From contig NZ_CP080647.1 of the NCBI RefSeq assembly GCF_019599145.1, forward strand, positions 930,001 to 994,000: a stretch of 64,000 nucleotides of DNA, in the 5' to 3' direction. Both the position numbers and the translations under genes were made by a program. The notes under the pieces are model-generated. The model had not been told where the DNA came from. It did not search any database and saw only the letters and a program-made list of their open reading frames with translations. The first letter of the stretch is position 1. Each line of letters starts with the position of its first letter. The stretch is from Streptomyces akebiae (GTDB lineage: Bacteria > Actinomycetota > Actinomycetes > Streptomycetales > Streptomycetaceae). Shown in pieces: positions 51,117 to 59,434 of this stretch.

Positions 51117-52025
51117 ATGGAACGCCGCTCCGACAACCGCGCCGACATCCGCGACTTCCTCGCCCGTCGCCGTGCCCAGCTCACCCCGGAGCAGGTCGGG
51201 CTGCCCACCAGCGGCCGGCGCCGGGTCCCCGGGTTGCGCCGCGAGGAGGTCGCCGTCCTCGCCGGCGTGAGCACCGAGTGGTACACCCGATTGGAGAAAG
51301 GCCACATCAGCGGTGTGTCCGAGGAGGTCCTCGACGCGGTGGCCCGCACCCTGCGGCTGGACGACGACGAACGCACCTACCTGTTCGACCTCGCCAAGGC
51401 CGCCCAGCCCAGCCCGGCCCCTCGGCGCCGCCGCAAGGCCGTCGACGTCCCGCCCCGCGTCCAGTGGCTGCTCGACTCCATGCCCCTGTCCGCGGCCTTC
51501 GTCACCAACGGCCGTCTCGACATCGTGGCCACCAACACACTCGCCCGCGCCCTGTTCGCACCCCTGTTCAACAGCCGAACCGCCGACGTGCGCGGCCGCC
51601 CCAACTTCGCCCGGTTCTGGTTCCTCGACGACGACTCCCAGGACTTCGCCGCCGACTGGGACGGCGCCGTCGACATCACCGCCGCACTCCTGCGCGCCGA
51701 AGCCGGCCGTTACCCCAACGACAGGGCCCTGCGCGAGCTCATCGGTGAACTCTCCACCCTCAGCCCCGAGTTCCGCACCCGGTGGGCGGCTCACAACGTG
51801 CGTATCCATCACGGCGGCGTCAAACGCTTCCACCACCCCGAGGCCGGGGACCTGGAACTCACCTACCAGCCCCTGGACCTGCCCATGTCCGCCCGCGAGG
51901 CGCACTCCCTGACCATCTACACCGCCGCACCCGGCTCCGCTTCCGAAGACGGCCTGCGCCTGCTCGCGTCCTGGGCAGCCACCCACAGGCCTCACCCACC
52001 CACCCGGCAGTCTCCGGCACGCTGA
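51117..52025 (+). CDS. XRE-family regulator with MmyB-like sensor domain
   Basis: The ATG at 51117 gives 302 residues; a GTG nine bases upstream is possible. The helix-turn-helix is RRRVPGLRREEVAVLAGVST followed by EWYTRLEKGH. The sensor domain has SAAFVTNGRLDIVATNTLAR, DWDGAVDITAALLRAEAGRY, HPEAGDLELTYQPLDLP and LTIYTAAPGSASEDGLRLL. A paralogue of the product at 46565-47434 with the same architecture. It is 65 bp upstream of an SDR gene on the same strand and divergent from the MFS gene, either of which could be its target. Confidence 0.92.
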   Translation: MERRSDNRADIRDFLARRRAQLTPEQVGLPTSGRRRVPGLRREEVAVLAGVSTEWYTRLEKGHISGVSEEVLDAVARTLRLDDDERTYLFDLAKAAQPSPAPRRRRKAVDVPPRVQWLLDSMPLSAAFVTNGRLDIVATNTLARALFAPLFNSRTADVRGRPNFARFWFLDDDSQDFAADWDGAVDITAALLRAEAGRYPNDRALRELIGELSTLSPEFRTRWAAHNVRIHHGGVKRFHHPEAGDLELTYQPLDLPMSAREAHSLTIYTAAPGSASEDGLRLLASWAATHRPHPPTRQSPAR

Positions 52026-52090
52026 AAAGCCGTTCAGCACAGCCATTCCAAGCAGCGAAGGAGCCCCTCCGTGAAGCACGTAGGACGAGC

Positions 52091-52825
52091 ATGAGCCGGA
52101 TCCTCATCACCGGTTCCACGGACGGCCTCGGATACGCCACGGCCGAGGCGCTGCAGTCCGCGGGGCACGACGTCGTGGTCCACGCCCGCAACCCTGAACG
52201 GGCCAGAGCCCTCCACCTGCTCGTCGGCCGCGGAGCAGGTCTCGTCGTGGCCGACTTGACCGACCGTGACGCCGTACGGCGGATTGCCGCCGAACTGAAC
52301 GACACCCCGCCGCTCGACGCGGTCGTTCACAACGCCGGTGTCTGGAGCGGGCCTGCGGTCATGCCGGTCAACATCGTCGCCCCGTACCTGCTCACCGCGC
52401 TCGTGCGCGGGCCGCGCCGCCTGGTGTACGTGAGCAGCGGCTCGCACTTCGACGGCCGCCCCTCAGCGGACGGCATCGACTGGCGCGGCACGAGGCCGGG
52501 GTCATACGCGGACAGCAAGCTGTTCGTCACGACGCTCGCAGCCGCCGTGGCCCGCCTGTGCCCCGACGTGCTGAGCAACGCCGTGGACCCGGGCTGGGTG
52601 CCCACGAAGATGGGGGGACCCGGCGCACCCGACGATCTTCAGCTCGGTCACCGGACACAGCAGTGGCTGGCCTCCAGCGACGATCTCCAGGCGCTCACGA
52701 CCGGGGGCTACTGGTATCACCGCGAGCGGCAGCGGCCTCACCCCGCCGTACACGATGAGGCGTTCCAGGACCGGCTCCTGCAGACGCTGGCCGAGGAGAC
52801 AGGCACCCCTCTCGAAGTGCGGTGA
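52091..52825 (+). CDS. short-chain dehydrogenase/reductase
   Basis: A 244-residue classical SDR. The NAD(P) loop is ILITGSTDGLGYATAEAL, VVHARNP favours NADP, DAVVHNAGVWSG is the NNAG strand variant, and the catalytic Ser and Tyr-Lys are in VYVSSGSH and YADSK. It is shorter than most members by the substrate loop. It follows the XRE gene and is likely its regulated partner. Substrate unknown. Confidence 0.9.
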   Translation: MSRILITGSTDGLGYATAEALQSAGHDVVVHARNPERARALHLLVGRGAGLVVADLTDRDAVRRIAAELNDTPPLDAVVHNAGVWSGPAVMPVNIVAPYLLTALVRGPRRLVYVSSGSHFDGRPSADGIDWRGTRPGSYADSKLFVTTLAAAVARLCPDVLSNAVDPGWVPTKMGGPGAPDDLQLGHRTQQWLASSDDLQALTTGGYWYHRERQRPHPAVHDEAFQDRLLQTLAEETGTPLEVR

Positions 52826-52884
52826 CAACACCCCTCCAGGGGTGCCTGCGGCACTCGCCTCCTGCGGCGGCGCGCTCCTCGGTG

Positions 52885-53175
52885 TCAGGGCCCAGCGTAC
52901 GGGTCTTGATCAGGGGTGTCGTTGGTTTCCGTCCATGCCATGCGGGCCTTGAGGTCCTGGATGCAGATCTCGTGGCACGTGCGGATGGCGAGACCGAGAG
53001 CGACCGGGATGTGCAGTTCTGGACGCGCGCGATGTTGCCCCGGACGATGGCGATGACGCTCGTGAGGGAGACCTCGGGGACGGGCGCGTCGGGGAAGGTG
53101 CCCTGCGGGATGAAGACGCCCCCGCACTTGGCGAAGAGCGGCTTGGCCACCGGGGTGGGGCCGTACGGAATCCGC
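52885..53175 (-). pseudogene. decayed unidentified reading frame
   Basis: Two minus-strand frames in this stretch look protein-like but do not join: GVFIPQGTFPDAPVPEVSL and TSVIAIVRGNIARVQN in one, then ALGLAIRTCHEICIQDLKAR and MAWTETNDTPDQDPYAGP in the other, so a frameshift near 53000 is likely. I do not recognise the family. It fills most of the gap 52826-53191. Confidence 0.4.
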
Positions 53176-53191
53176 TGCCGTTGCCTGGGAT

Positions 53192-53857
53192 CCGGCAGCT
53201 CGCGTCCACCGTCACTCGGATCTCGCGCACCGTGAACACGTTGGAAGCGGACCTGGTCTGCCACACCGGCGACATCGCGGACGACACGGCCGAACGCCGC
53301 CGCGCCCAGGCCCTCCCCCTCGGTACCGTGCGGGCCACCCATGCCCGCGTGTACGTCACCGGCAACCACGAGTACTACAGCGAGGCCCGGGGCTGGGTCG
53401 ACCTGATGGACGAGCTGGGCTGGGAGCCGCTGCGCAACGCCATCTGCTGCTCGAACGCGGCGGCGACACCCTCGTGGTCGCCGGCGTGGACGACGTCACC
53501 GCCGAGTCCTCCGGCCTCGCAGGCCACCGCGCCCACCTCGCCGGTGCCCTGGACGGCGCCGACCCCGATCTGCCCGTGCTGCTCCTGGCGCACCAGCCCA
53601 AGTTCGTCGACCGGGCGGCAGCCGCCGGCATCGACCTCCAACTCTCCGGCCACACCCACGGCGGCCAGATCTGGCCCTTCCATCACCTGGTCCGCATCGA
53701 CCAGCCCGCTGTCGCCGGCCTCAGCCACCATGGCACCCGCACCCTCCTCCACACCAGCCGCGGCACCGGCTTCTGGGGCCCGCCGTTCCGCGTCTTCGCA
53801 CCCAGCGACATCACCCTGCTCGTGCTCCGCTCCCCGCACCTGCCCACCTCGCCGTAG
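53192..53857 (+). pseudogene. truncated, frameshifted metallophosphoesterase
   Basis: The first frame encodes LEADLVCHTGDIADD and ARVYVTGNHEYYS (the GDxxD and GNHE metal motifs). A one-base loss around 53440 shifts the frame, after which HLLLERGGDTLVVAGVDDV, PVLLLAHQPKFVD and SGHTHGGQIWP (the GHTH motif) continue to a stop at 53857. The N-terminal DxH motif is missing because the gene start is gone. In intact form these are membrane-associated YkuE/YaeI-type phosphodiesterases. Truncation plus frameshift makes it a pseudogene. Confidence 0.8.
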
Positions 53858-54007
53858 ACGGGGCGGGCCGGCACATCCGCTTGGAGGTGTCGTCGAGCTG
53901 AGGGGTGCGGGGAAAGCAGACGGCCAGGCCCCTCACCCCGAGGACGGGATCCGGACCGTTCCCGGGCCGACGGCTGGGACGCCGCGTCCGGAAACGCTCT
54001 CGGACCG

Positions 54008-55100
54008 TCAGGCGTCGAGTGCGTCGATCAGCGCCTTGGTCACGTCCTCCGTCGTGGCCGTGCCGCCGACGTCGCGGGTGAGGATGCCCCCGGCGGTCGT
54101 GGCCTCGATCGCCTTGTGCAGGCGGGCCGCCTGGTCGGGGAGGCCGAAGTGCTCCAGCATCAGCGCGGCGCTGCCGACCGCGCCGATCGGGTTGGCCAGG
54201 CCCTGGCCCGCGATGTCCGGGGCGGAGCCGTGGACCGGCTCGAACATGCTGGGGAAGCGGCGCTCGGGGTTGAGGTTGGCGCTCGCTGCCAGGCCCAGGC
54301 TGCCGGCCAGTGCGCTGCCGAGGTCGGAGAGGATGTCGGCGTTGAGGTTGGAGGCGACGACGACCGAGAGATCCTCGGGCTTGAGGACGAACTTCGCCGA
54401 CATCGCGTCCACGAGCACACTCTCGGTCTCGACGTCCGGGTAGTCGGCGGCGACACGCTTGAAGACGTCGTCCCACAGGACCATGCCGTACTGCTGGGCG
54501 TTGCTCTTGGTCACCGAGGAGACCTTCCTGTGTGTCCTGGTGCGGGCCAGGTCGAAGGCGAACCGCATGATCCGCTCGCAGCCCACCTCGGTGAACAGGG
54601 CCGACTGGACGGCGACTTCACCACCGGGCCCGCGCCCGCCGAGGTTGCGGCCGCCGAGGCCCGCGTACTCGCCCTCGCTGTTCGCGGACGACGACCCAGT
54701 CCAGCTCCGTGTCGTCGGCCTTGCGCAAGGGGCTCTGCACACCGGGCAGGAAGTGCACGGGGCGGACGTTGGCCCACTGGTCGAAGTTCTGGCAGATCTT
54801 CAGGCGCAGGCCCCACAGGCTGATGTGGTCGGGGACGGTGGGCCAGCCGACCGCGCCGAAGTAGATCGCGTCGAAGTCCTTCAGCTGCTCCAGCCCGTCC
54901 TCGTCCATCATCTTGCCGGTGCGCTCGTGGTACTCGCAGCCCCAGGGGAACTCCTCCCAGGTGAAGGCGAAGGGGGCCGCGGAGCTCCTGGAGGTCTCGG
55001 CCAGGGCGTCCAGGACGGCTCGCCCGGCGGCGACGACCTCCTTGCCCACCCCGTCGGCGGGGATGGCGGCGATGCGGAACGTGCGGGGTGCGGCTGTCAT
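54008..55100 (-). pseudogene. ttuC: tartrate dehydrogenase/decarboxylase, frameshifted
   Basis: The ATG at 55100 begins FRIAAIPADGVGKEVVAAG, the beta-decarboxylating dehydrogenase N-terminus. DAIYFGAVGWPTVPDHISLW and KICQNFDQWANVRPVHFLPG fit the tartrate dehydrogenase group. At 54680-54681 the frame breaks: VVVRE is followed in another frame by NSEGEYAGLGGRN, the expected continuation, implying loss of two bases. The rest is intact (VTKSNAQQYGMVLWDDVF, FEPVHGSAPDIAGQG) to the stop at 54008. It could be a sequencing error, but its decayed neighbours support real inactivation. NAD-dependent oxidation of tartrate or malate would be the ancestral role. Confidence 0.82.
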
Positions 55101-55187
55101 GAGGGCCTCCGGCTCGCTGTCGTGCGGTCGGTTCGAGTCAACACACCGAGGTCACAGCGCGTCCAAGACCAGCTTTCGATACGACGT

Positions 55188-55202
55188 ATAGGCGTGGCCG
55201 AT
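55188..55202 (+). promoter_or_regulatory. LysR-type site, imperfect copy ATAGGCGTGGCCGAT
   Basis: Part of a 22-base direct repeat (55185-55206) matching 55559-55580 at 20 positions. It lies about 90 bp upstream of the ttuC start codon and differs from the perfect copy by one base in the palindrome. Confidence 0.5.
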
Positions 55203-55212
55203 CGGTCCCGCG

Positions 55213-55368
55213 TCAGGCGGGGCGTGCCCGCCGCTCCGCCAACGACCCGGTGAGAGCGAGGAACGCCCGCGCGGCCGGGGTGAGGTGCGCGGGCAGGCTG
55301 ACCATCGCCACGTGGAGGTGGGCGGTCGGCTCGATGGGGGCGACCACGGCACCGCAACGGCGGGCCAG
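55213..55368 (-). pseudogene. C-terminal fragment of a LysR-family regulator
   Basis: Fifty-one codons plus a TGA encode LARRCGAVVAPIEPTAHLHV and SLPAHLTPAARAFLALTGSL, the usual LysR effector-domain end. Upstream in the same direction a good ribosome site and ATG at 55450 begin an unrelated stub (MTHTPGIGRAEQAARISAKP), so a deletion has joined two gene remnants. The lost LysR was probably the regulator of ttuC. Confidence 0.65.
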
Positions 55369-55561
55369 GCGGGTACAACTGCCGGTACCACGGCTTCGCC
55401 GAGATACGCGCGGCCTGCTCGGCTCGTCCGATGCCCGGGGTATGCGTCATTGCGGCCTCCCTGATCGCGCGGTACCGAGCCCGATCGGTACCGCACCGAC
55501 TTTCGCCACAGTGAACCGGGTCACAGATGGGGGGGTCCACGACCAAAAATCGATGCCCCGT

Positions 55562-55576
55562 ATAGGCGTGGCCTAT
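55562..55576 (+). promoter_or_regulatory. LysR-type site, perfect palindrome ATAGGCGTGGCCTAT
   Basis: ATAGGC and GCCTAT arms around GTG, fitting the T-N11-A geometry of LysR operators. It is 374 bp from the imperfect copy in the same orientation, so the two probably flanked the original LysR gene. Confidence 0.5.
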
Positions 55577-55621
55577 CAGTGCCGGCGCACGTCACGGGCT
55601 CTCTTCACGCGACCCTGCCTC

Positions 55622-56572
55622 TCAGAGCCGACCCCGCCAGGAGCAGGCTGCCGGTCCCCTGGCCGGTACCGGGATGCCGAGTACCGCGCCGGAGGTCGCC
55701 GTCGGGTTCCGCACCCCGTACCGGGCCGTGGTGACGAAGAGGCGGTTGTCGTCGGGGTGCAGACACACCGACGTGGGGTGCGGGGCGGGGACGGTCAGGG
55801 TGTGGAGCAGGCGGCCGTCGGGACGGTAGCGGCGGACCGCCCCGGCGCCCCACAGCGCGACCCACAGACAGCCCTCCTCGTCGACGGTCATTCCGTCGGG
55901 GCTGCCCTCGCCGTCCCGCAGTCGGGCGAAGGTTTCCGGGTCGCCGGTGAGGTCGCCCGAGACGGGGTCGACCCCGCAGCGCAGGACGGTGCCGACGGCC
56001 GTGTCGGCGAGGTACATGGTGGTGCCGTCGGCGGTGAACGCCGGGCCGTTGGCGATGGTCAGGCCGTCGAGGACGCGGACCACCGTGCCGTCGGGGTCCG
56101 TGCGGTAGAGGGAGCCCGCCCCGGGGGTGCCGTCGTAGGCCATGCTGCCGGCCCAGAAGCGCCCGGCGGGGTCGGCGACGCCGTCGTTCATCCGGCTGGG
56201 GACCGGGGTGCGGTCCTCGGGGCGGTCCAGCCACTCCAGGGCGCCGTCGGGGGTGAGCAGCGCGATGCCGGTGCCCGCGGCGGCGATCCAGGTGTCCGGC
56301 CGGCCGTGCACCGGCGCGACGGCGCCCAACGGTACGTCGAGACGGGCGAGTTCGGTCGGCCCGGTGTCGTCGCGGTCCTCGCGGTCCTCGCGGTCCTCGC
56401 CGACGTCCCGGTCCTCAAGGACCTCGCGGTCGTGGCCGACGTCGCGCAGTTCGAAGAGCCGTCCGCTGAGGATGTCGACGTACACGTACCGGCCGTCGAA
56501 CCAGCGGCCGCCCTCGGCGAGTTCGTACGCTCCCTCCACGACGAGCGCCGCCGACGGTGCCGTTGATGTCAT
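55622..56572 (-). CDS. SMP-30/gluconolactonase-family lactonase
   Basis: The ATG at 56572 follows GAGAGGGA and gives 316 residues. The calcium/zinc ligands of the six-bladed propeller are Glu20 (AEGGRWFDGRY), Asn129 (RMNDGVAD), Asn175 (IANGPAF) and catalytic Asp226 (SPDGMTVDEEG). It should hydrolyse a sugar-acid lactone, here most likely galactonolactone. An unusual acidic insert, DREVLEDRDVGEDREDREDR, at residues 48-67 is encoded by 9-bp tandem repeats (56372-56398) in a surface loop. It ends the operon and lies 15 bp after the kinase gene. Confidence 0.9.
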   Translation of the reverse strand: MTSTAPSAALVVEGAYELAEGGRWFDGRYVYVDILSGRLFELRDVGHDREVLEDRDVGEDREDREDRDDTGPTELARLDVPLGAVAPVHGRPDTWIAAAGTGIALLTPDGALEWLDRPEDRTPVPSRMNDGVADPAGRFWAGSMAYDGTPGAGSLYRTDPDGTVVRVLDGLTIANGPAFTADGTTMYLADTAVGTVLRCGVDPVSGDLTGDPETFARLRDGEGSPDGMTVDEEGCLWVALWGAGAVRRYRPDGRLLHTLTVPAPHPTSVCLHPDDNRLFVTTARYGVRNPTATSGAVLGIPVPARGPAACSWRGRL

Positions 56573-56586
56573 GTCCCTCTCCCGGG

Positions 56587-57552
56587 TCAGCGGATGGTGG
56601 TGCCGTCGGGCTGGTCGAGCAGGCCGAGTTCGTCCCGTGTGGGTAGGCCCTCCCAGTCGCCCCGGGTGGCCACGGTGAAGGCCGCGGTGGTGACGGCTCG
56701 GTGCAGCCGGGCCGGGATGTCCGCGCCGTCGAGGAGTCCGGACAGATATCCGGCCACGAAGGCGTCGCCCGCGCCGACCAGATCGACGGCGCCGACCTGT
56801 ATCGCCGCGCGGTCGGTCGCCCCCTCCGCGGTGAAGGTGGTCGCGCCCCTCGCGCCACGCTTCACGACGACCTCTCCGACCCCTTCCGCCAGGACGCTGC
56901 GCACGGCCTCCGGTTCGTCCACGCCGGATCGTTCCAGCACCAGCGGCAGTTCGTCCTCGGAGGCGATGAGCAGGTCGGTGCGGGCCAGCAGCGGCCGGAG
57001 CGCGGTGCGGGCGCGGTCGGCGGTCCACAGCCGGGAGCGGTAGTTGACGTCGAGGCATACGGTGACGCCGGCGTCGCGGGCTGCGGTGGCGGCGGCCAGA
57101 ACGGCCTCGGCCGCCGACGGGCTCAGCGCCGGTGTGATGCCGGTCAGGTGCAGGACGCGGGTTTCGGGGGCCAGAGCGGGCAGGACGTCGGCCGGTGTGA
57201 CGGCCGAACCGGCGGAACCGGCGCGGTAGTAGCTGACGCGCGTGAGCGTGCCCAGGCGGAGTTCGGTGAGCAGCAGTCCCGTGGGGCGGCCGGTGTCGTC
57301 GGTGCCCGCGTGGTCGATGTCGACGCCCTCGGCGCGCAGGGTGCGCAGTACGAGCGCGCCGAGTTCGTCCGCACCGACCCGGCCGGCCCAGCGCACTCGG
57401 TGGCCGAGCCGGGCGAGGCCGATCGCGACGTTGGACTCGGCGCCCGCCACGGACAGGCCGAGGGTGCCGCCGAGCCGCAGCGCGCCCGGAGCCCGGAGCG
57501 CCGCCATCGTCTCGCCGAAGGTCACGACCTCGGGTGGAATCGATCGCGTCAC
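56587..57552 (-). CDS. PfkB-family 2-keto-3-deoxy-sugar-acid kinase
   Basis: A 321-residue ribokinase-fold kinase. GGTLGLSVAGAESNVAIGLARLG is the PfkB signature-1 region, and the catalytic base lies in VDLVGAGDAFVAGYLSG (signature 2). SYYRAGSAGSA and LDVNYRSRLW match KDG kinases. It should phosphorylate 2-keto-3-deoxygalactonate or -gluconate. Its start codon overlaps the aldolase gene's stop by 4 bp (ATGA), so the two are translationally coupled. Confidence 0.9.
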   Translation of the reverse strand: MTRSIPPEVVTFGETMAALRAPGALRLGGTLGLSVAGAESNVAIGLARLGHRVRWAGRVGADELGALVLRTLRAEGVDIDHAGTDDTGRPTGLLLTELRLGTLTRVSYYRAGSAGSAVTPADVLPALAPETRVLHLTGITPALSPSAAEAVLAAATAARDAGVTVCLDVNYRSRLWTADRARTALRPLLARTDLLIASEDELPLVLERSGVDEPEAVRSVLAEGVGEVVVKRGARGATTFTAEGATDRAAIQVGAVDLVGAGDAFVAGYLSGLLDGADIPARLHRAVTTAAFTVATRGDWEGLPTRDELGLLDQPDGTTIR

Positions 57553-58169
57553 GGCCTCCCCCCGGCGGCAACCCTGCGGAACTCGGCCGCCCGGGACCGG
57601 AGTTGATCCAGGTCGCCGCCGTCGGCCGCGTCCCCGACGAGAGGTGAGCCGACGCCGACGGCGAGGGCGCCCCGGTCCAGGTAGTCGCGGGCCGCCTGAG
57701 CGTCCACTCCGCCCACGGGTACGAAGGGCACCTCGGGGAAGGGGTCGCGCAGGGCCCGCAGGTAGCCGGGTCCGCCCAGAGTGCCGGGGAAGAGTTTGAT
57801 CGCGGCGGCACCTCGTGCGAGGGCGAGTTCGATCTCGGTCGGCGTCAGGGCTCCCATCAGCACGGGTATGCCGTAGGGCTCCAGTCCGTCGACCAGTGCC
57901 GGAGTGACGAGGTACGACGCACCGGCGTCCACGGCGCGGGCCGCGTCCGCAGCCGAGCGCACGGTTCCGGCGCCGAGAAGTGCGTCGGGGCCGAGTTCGG
58001 CGCGGGCCTGCCGGATGACGGTCAGGGCGTCGGCGGTGGTCAGGGAGACCTCGATGGCCGCGACGCCCTCCTCGGCGAGCGTGCGTACGGTGCGCAGGGC
58101 CGCGGCGGGGTCCTTGCCGCGGACGATCGCCAACAGGCGGTGGGCTCGAAGCGATTCCACCAGGTTCAT
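57549..58169 (-). CDS. KDPG/KDPGal-type 2-keto-3-deoxy-6-phospho aldolase
   Basis: The ATG at 58169 follows AAGGAG and gives 206 residues of the KDPG aldolase family. The Schiff-base Lys is Lys125 in AAIKLFPG; Glu40 (AIEVSLTT) and Arg17 (AIVRGKD) complete the site. It cleaves the phosphorylated keto-deoxy acid to pyruvate and glyceraldehyde-3-phosphate. Together with the adjacent kinase and DgoD it makes the De Ley-Doudoroff route. The repeat 58214-58300 separates it from dgoD. Confidence 0.93.
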   Translation of the reverse strand: MNLVESLRAHRLLAIVRGKDPAAALRTVRTLAEEGVAAIEVSLTTADALTVIRQARAELGPDALLGAGTVRSAADAARAVDAGASYLVTPALVDGLEPYGIPVLMGALTPTEIELALARGAAAIKLFPGTLGGPGYLRALRDPFPEVPFVPVGGVDAQAARDYLDRGALAVGVGSPLVGDAADGGDLDQLRSRAAEFRRVAAGGRP

Positions 58170-58213
58170 GGGCGCGGATTTCTCCTTGGGTTCGGGGTGT
58201 GCGGGCCTGATGG

Positions 58214-58300
58214 TGCTCACCATTCGGTACCTGGGGATGCTCAGCATTCGGTACCTGGGGCTGCTCACCACTCGGTACCTGGGGGTGCTCACCACTCGGT
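58214..58300. repeat. 24-bp tandem repeat, 3.6 copies, overlapping the dgoD end
   Basis: Units at 58214-58237, 58238-58261, 58262-58285 and a partial 58286-58300, with core CTCGGTACCTGGGG and two or three differences each. The last partial unit covers the terminal codons and stop of dgoD, so the array arose by repeated duplication of the gene end into the spacer. Confidence 0.88.
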
Positions 58301-59434
58301 GAACGCCCCGTCCGCTCCCCGCCATACGGGGTTGCGCCAGCGGTGTCCGGTCTCGGCGGCGCGGCGTACCGCCTTCTCGTCGATGTCGACGCCGAGGCCG
58401 GGGCGGGAGGCGGCGACGGCGTACCCGTCCTGGAAGCGGAAGGGTTCGGGGTCCATCACGTACTCCAGCAGGTCGCACTGCTGGTTGTAGTGGATGCCCA
58501 TGCTCTGTTCCTGGATGAGGAAGTTCGGCACGGAGAAGGCGATCTGCAGGCTCGCGGCCAGGGCGATCGGGCCGAGGGGGCAGTGCGGGGCCAGGGCGAC
58601 GTCGTACGTCTCGGCCATGGCGGCGATGCGGCGGACCTCGGAGATGCCGCCGGCGTGCGAGAGGTCGGGCTGGGCGACGGCGATGCCGCTGGTCATGACC
58701 TCACGGAAGTCCCAGCGGGAGTACAGGCGTTCGCCGGTGGCGAGCGGGACGCTCGTGGACTCCACCAGGCCGCGCAGGTGGCCCGAGTGTTCCGGTGCGA
58801 CGGGTTCCTCGACGAACAGCGGGTACAGCGGTTCCAGCAGGGGCAGCAGACGGCGTGACATGGCGGTGGAGGCCCGGCCGTGGAAGTCGACGGCGATGTC
58901 CCGCTCGTCGCCCAGCACCTCACGGACGGCGGCGACGCGCTCGACGACCTCGGCGGTGCGCGCCGGGGTGTCGATCGGGGCGAGTTCGGCCGAGGCGTTC
59001 ATCTTCACGGCGGTGAAGCCCGCCTTCATCTGTTCCTCGGCCAGCTCCGCGACATCGCTGGGGCGGTCGCCGCCGATCCAGGCGTACATCCGGACGCGGT
59101 CGCGTACGGGGCCGCCGAGGAGGCGGTGCACCGGAACGCCGTAGGTCTTGCCCGCGATGTCCCACAGGGCCTGGTCGATACCGGCGACGGCGCTGGAGAG
59201 GATGGGGCCGCCCCGGTAGAAGCCGCCCTTGGTGAGCACCTGCCAGTGGTCCTCGATGCGCAGCGGGTCCCGGCCGACGAGGTAGTCGGCCAGTTCGTGC
59301 ACCGCGGCGCGTACGGTCTCGGCGCGGCCCTCGATCACGGGCTCGCCCCAGCCGGTGACGCCCTCGTCGGTGGCGACGCGCAGGAACAGCCAGCGCGGGG
59401 CCACCAGGAACGTCTCAAGTCCGGTTATCTTCAA
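58289..59434 (-). CDS. dgoD: D-galactonate dehydratase
   Basis: A 381-residue enolase-superfamily enzyme that closely parallels the E. coli DgoD sequence I recall (WGEPVIEGRAETV, GGFYRGGPILSSAVAGIDQA, QEQSMGIHYN). Metal ligands are Asp183 (DFHGR), Glu209 (FVEEP) and Glu235 (TGERLYSR); His185 and His284 (PHCPLGP) are the acid/base residues. It converts D-galactonate to 2-keto-3-deoxygalactonate. Its ATG at 59434 overlaps the GntR stop by 4 bp. The terminal codons AFTEW sit within the 24-bp repeat. Confidence 0.94.
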   Translation of the reverse strand: MKITGLETFLVAPRWLFLRVATDEGVTGWGEPVIEGRAETVRAAVHELADYLVGRDPLRIEDHWQVLTKGGFYRGGPILSSAVAGIDQALWDIAGKTYGVPVHRLLGGPVRDRVRMYAWIGGDRPSDVAELAEEQMKAGFTAVKMNASAELAPIDTPARTAEVVERVAAVREVLGDERDIAVDFHGRASTAMSRRLLPLLEPLYPLFVEEPVAPEHSGHLRGLVESTSVPLATGERLYSRWDFREVMTSGIAVAQPDLSHAGGISEVRRIAAMAETYDVALAPHCPLGPIALAASLQIAFSVPNFLIQEQSMGIHYNQQCDLLEYVMDPEPFRFQDGYAVAASRPGLGVDIDEKAVRRAAETGHRWRNPVWRGADGAFTEW

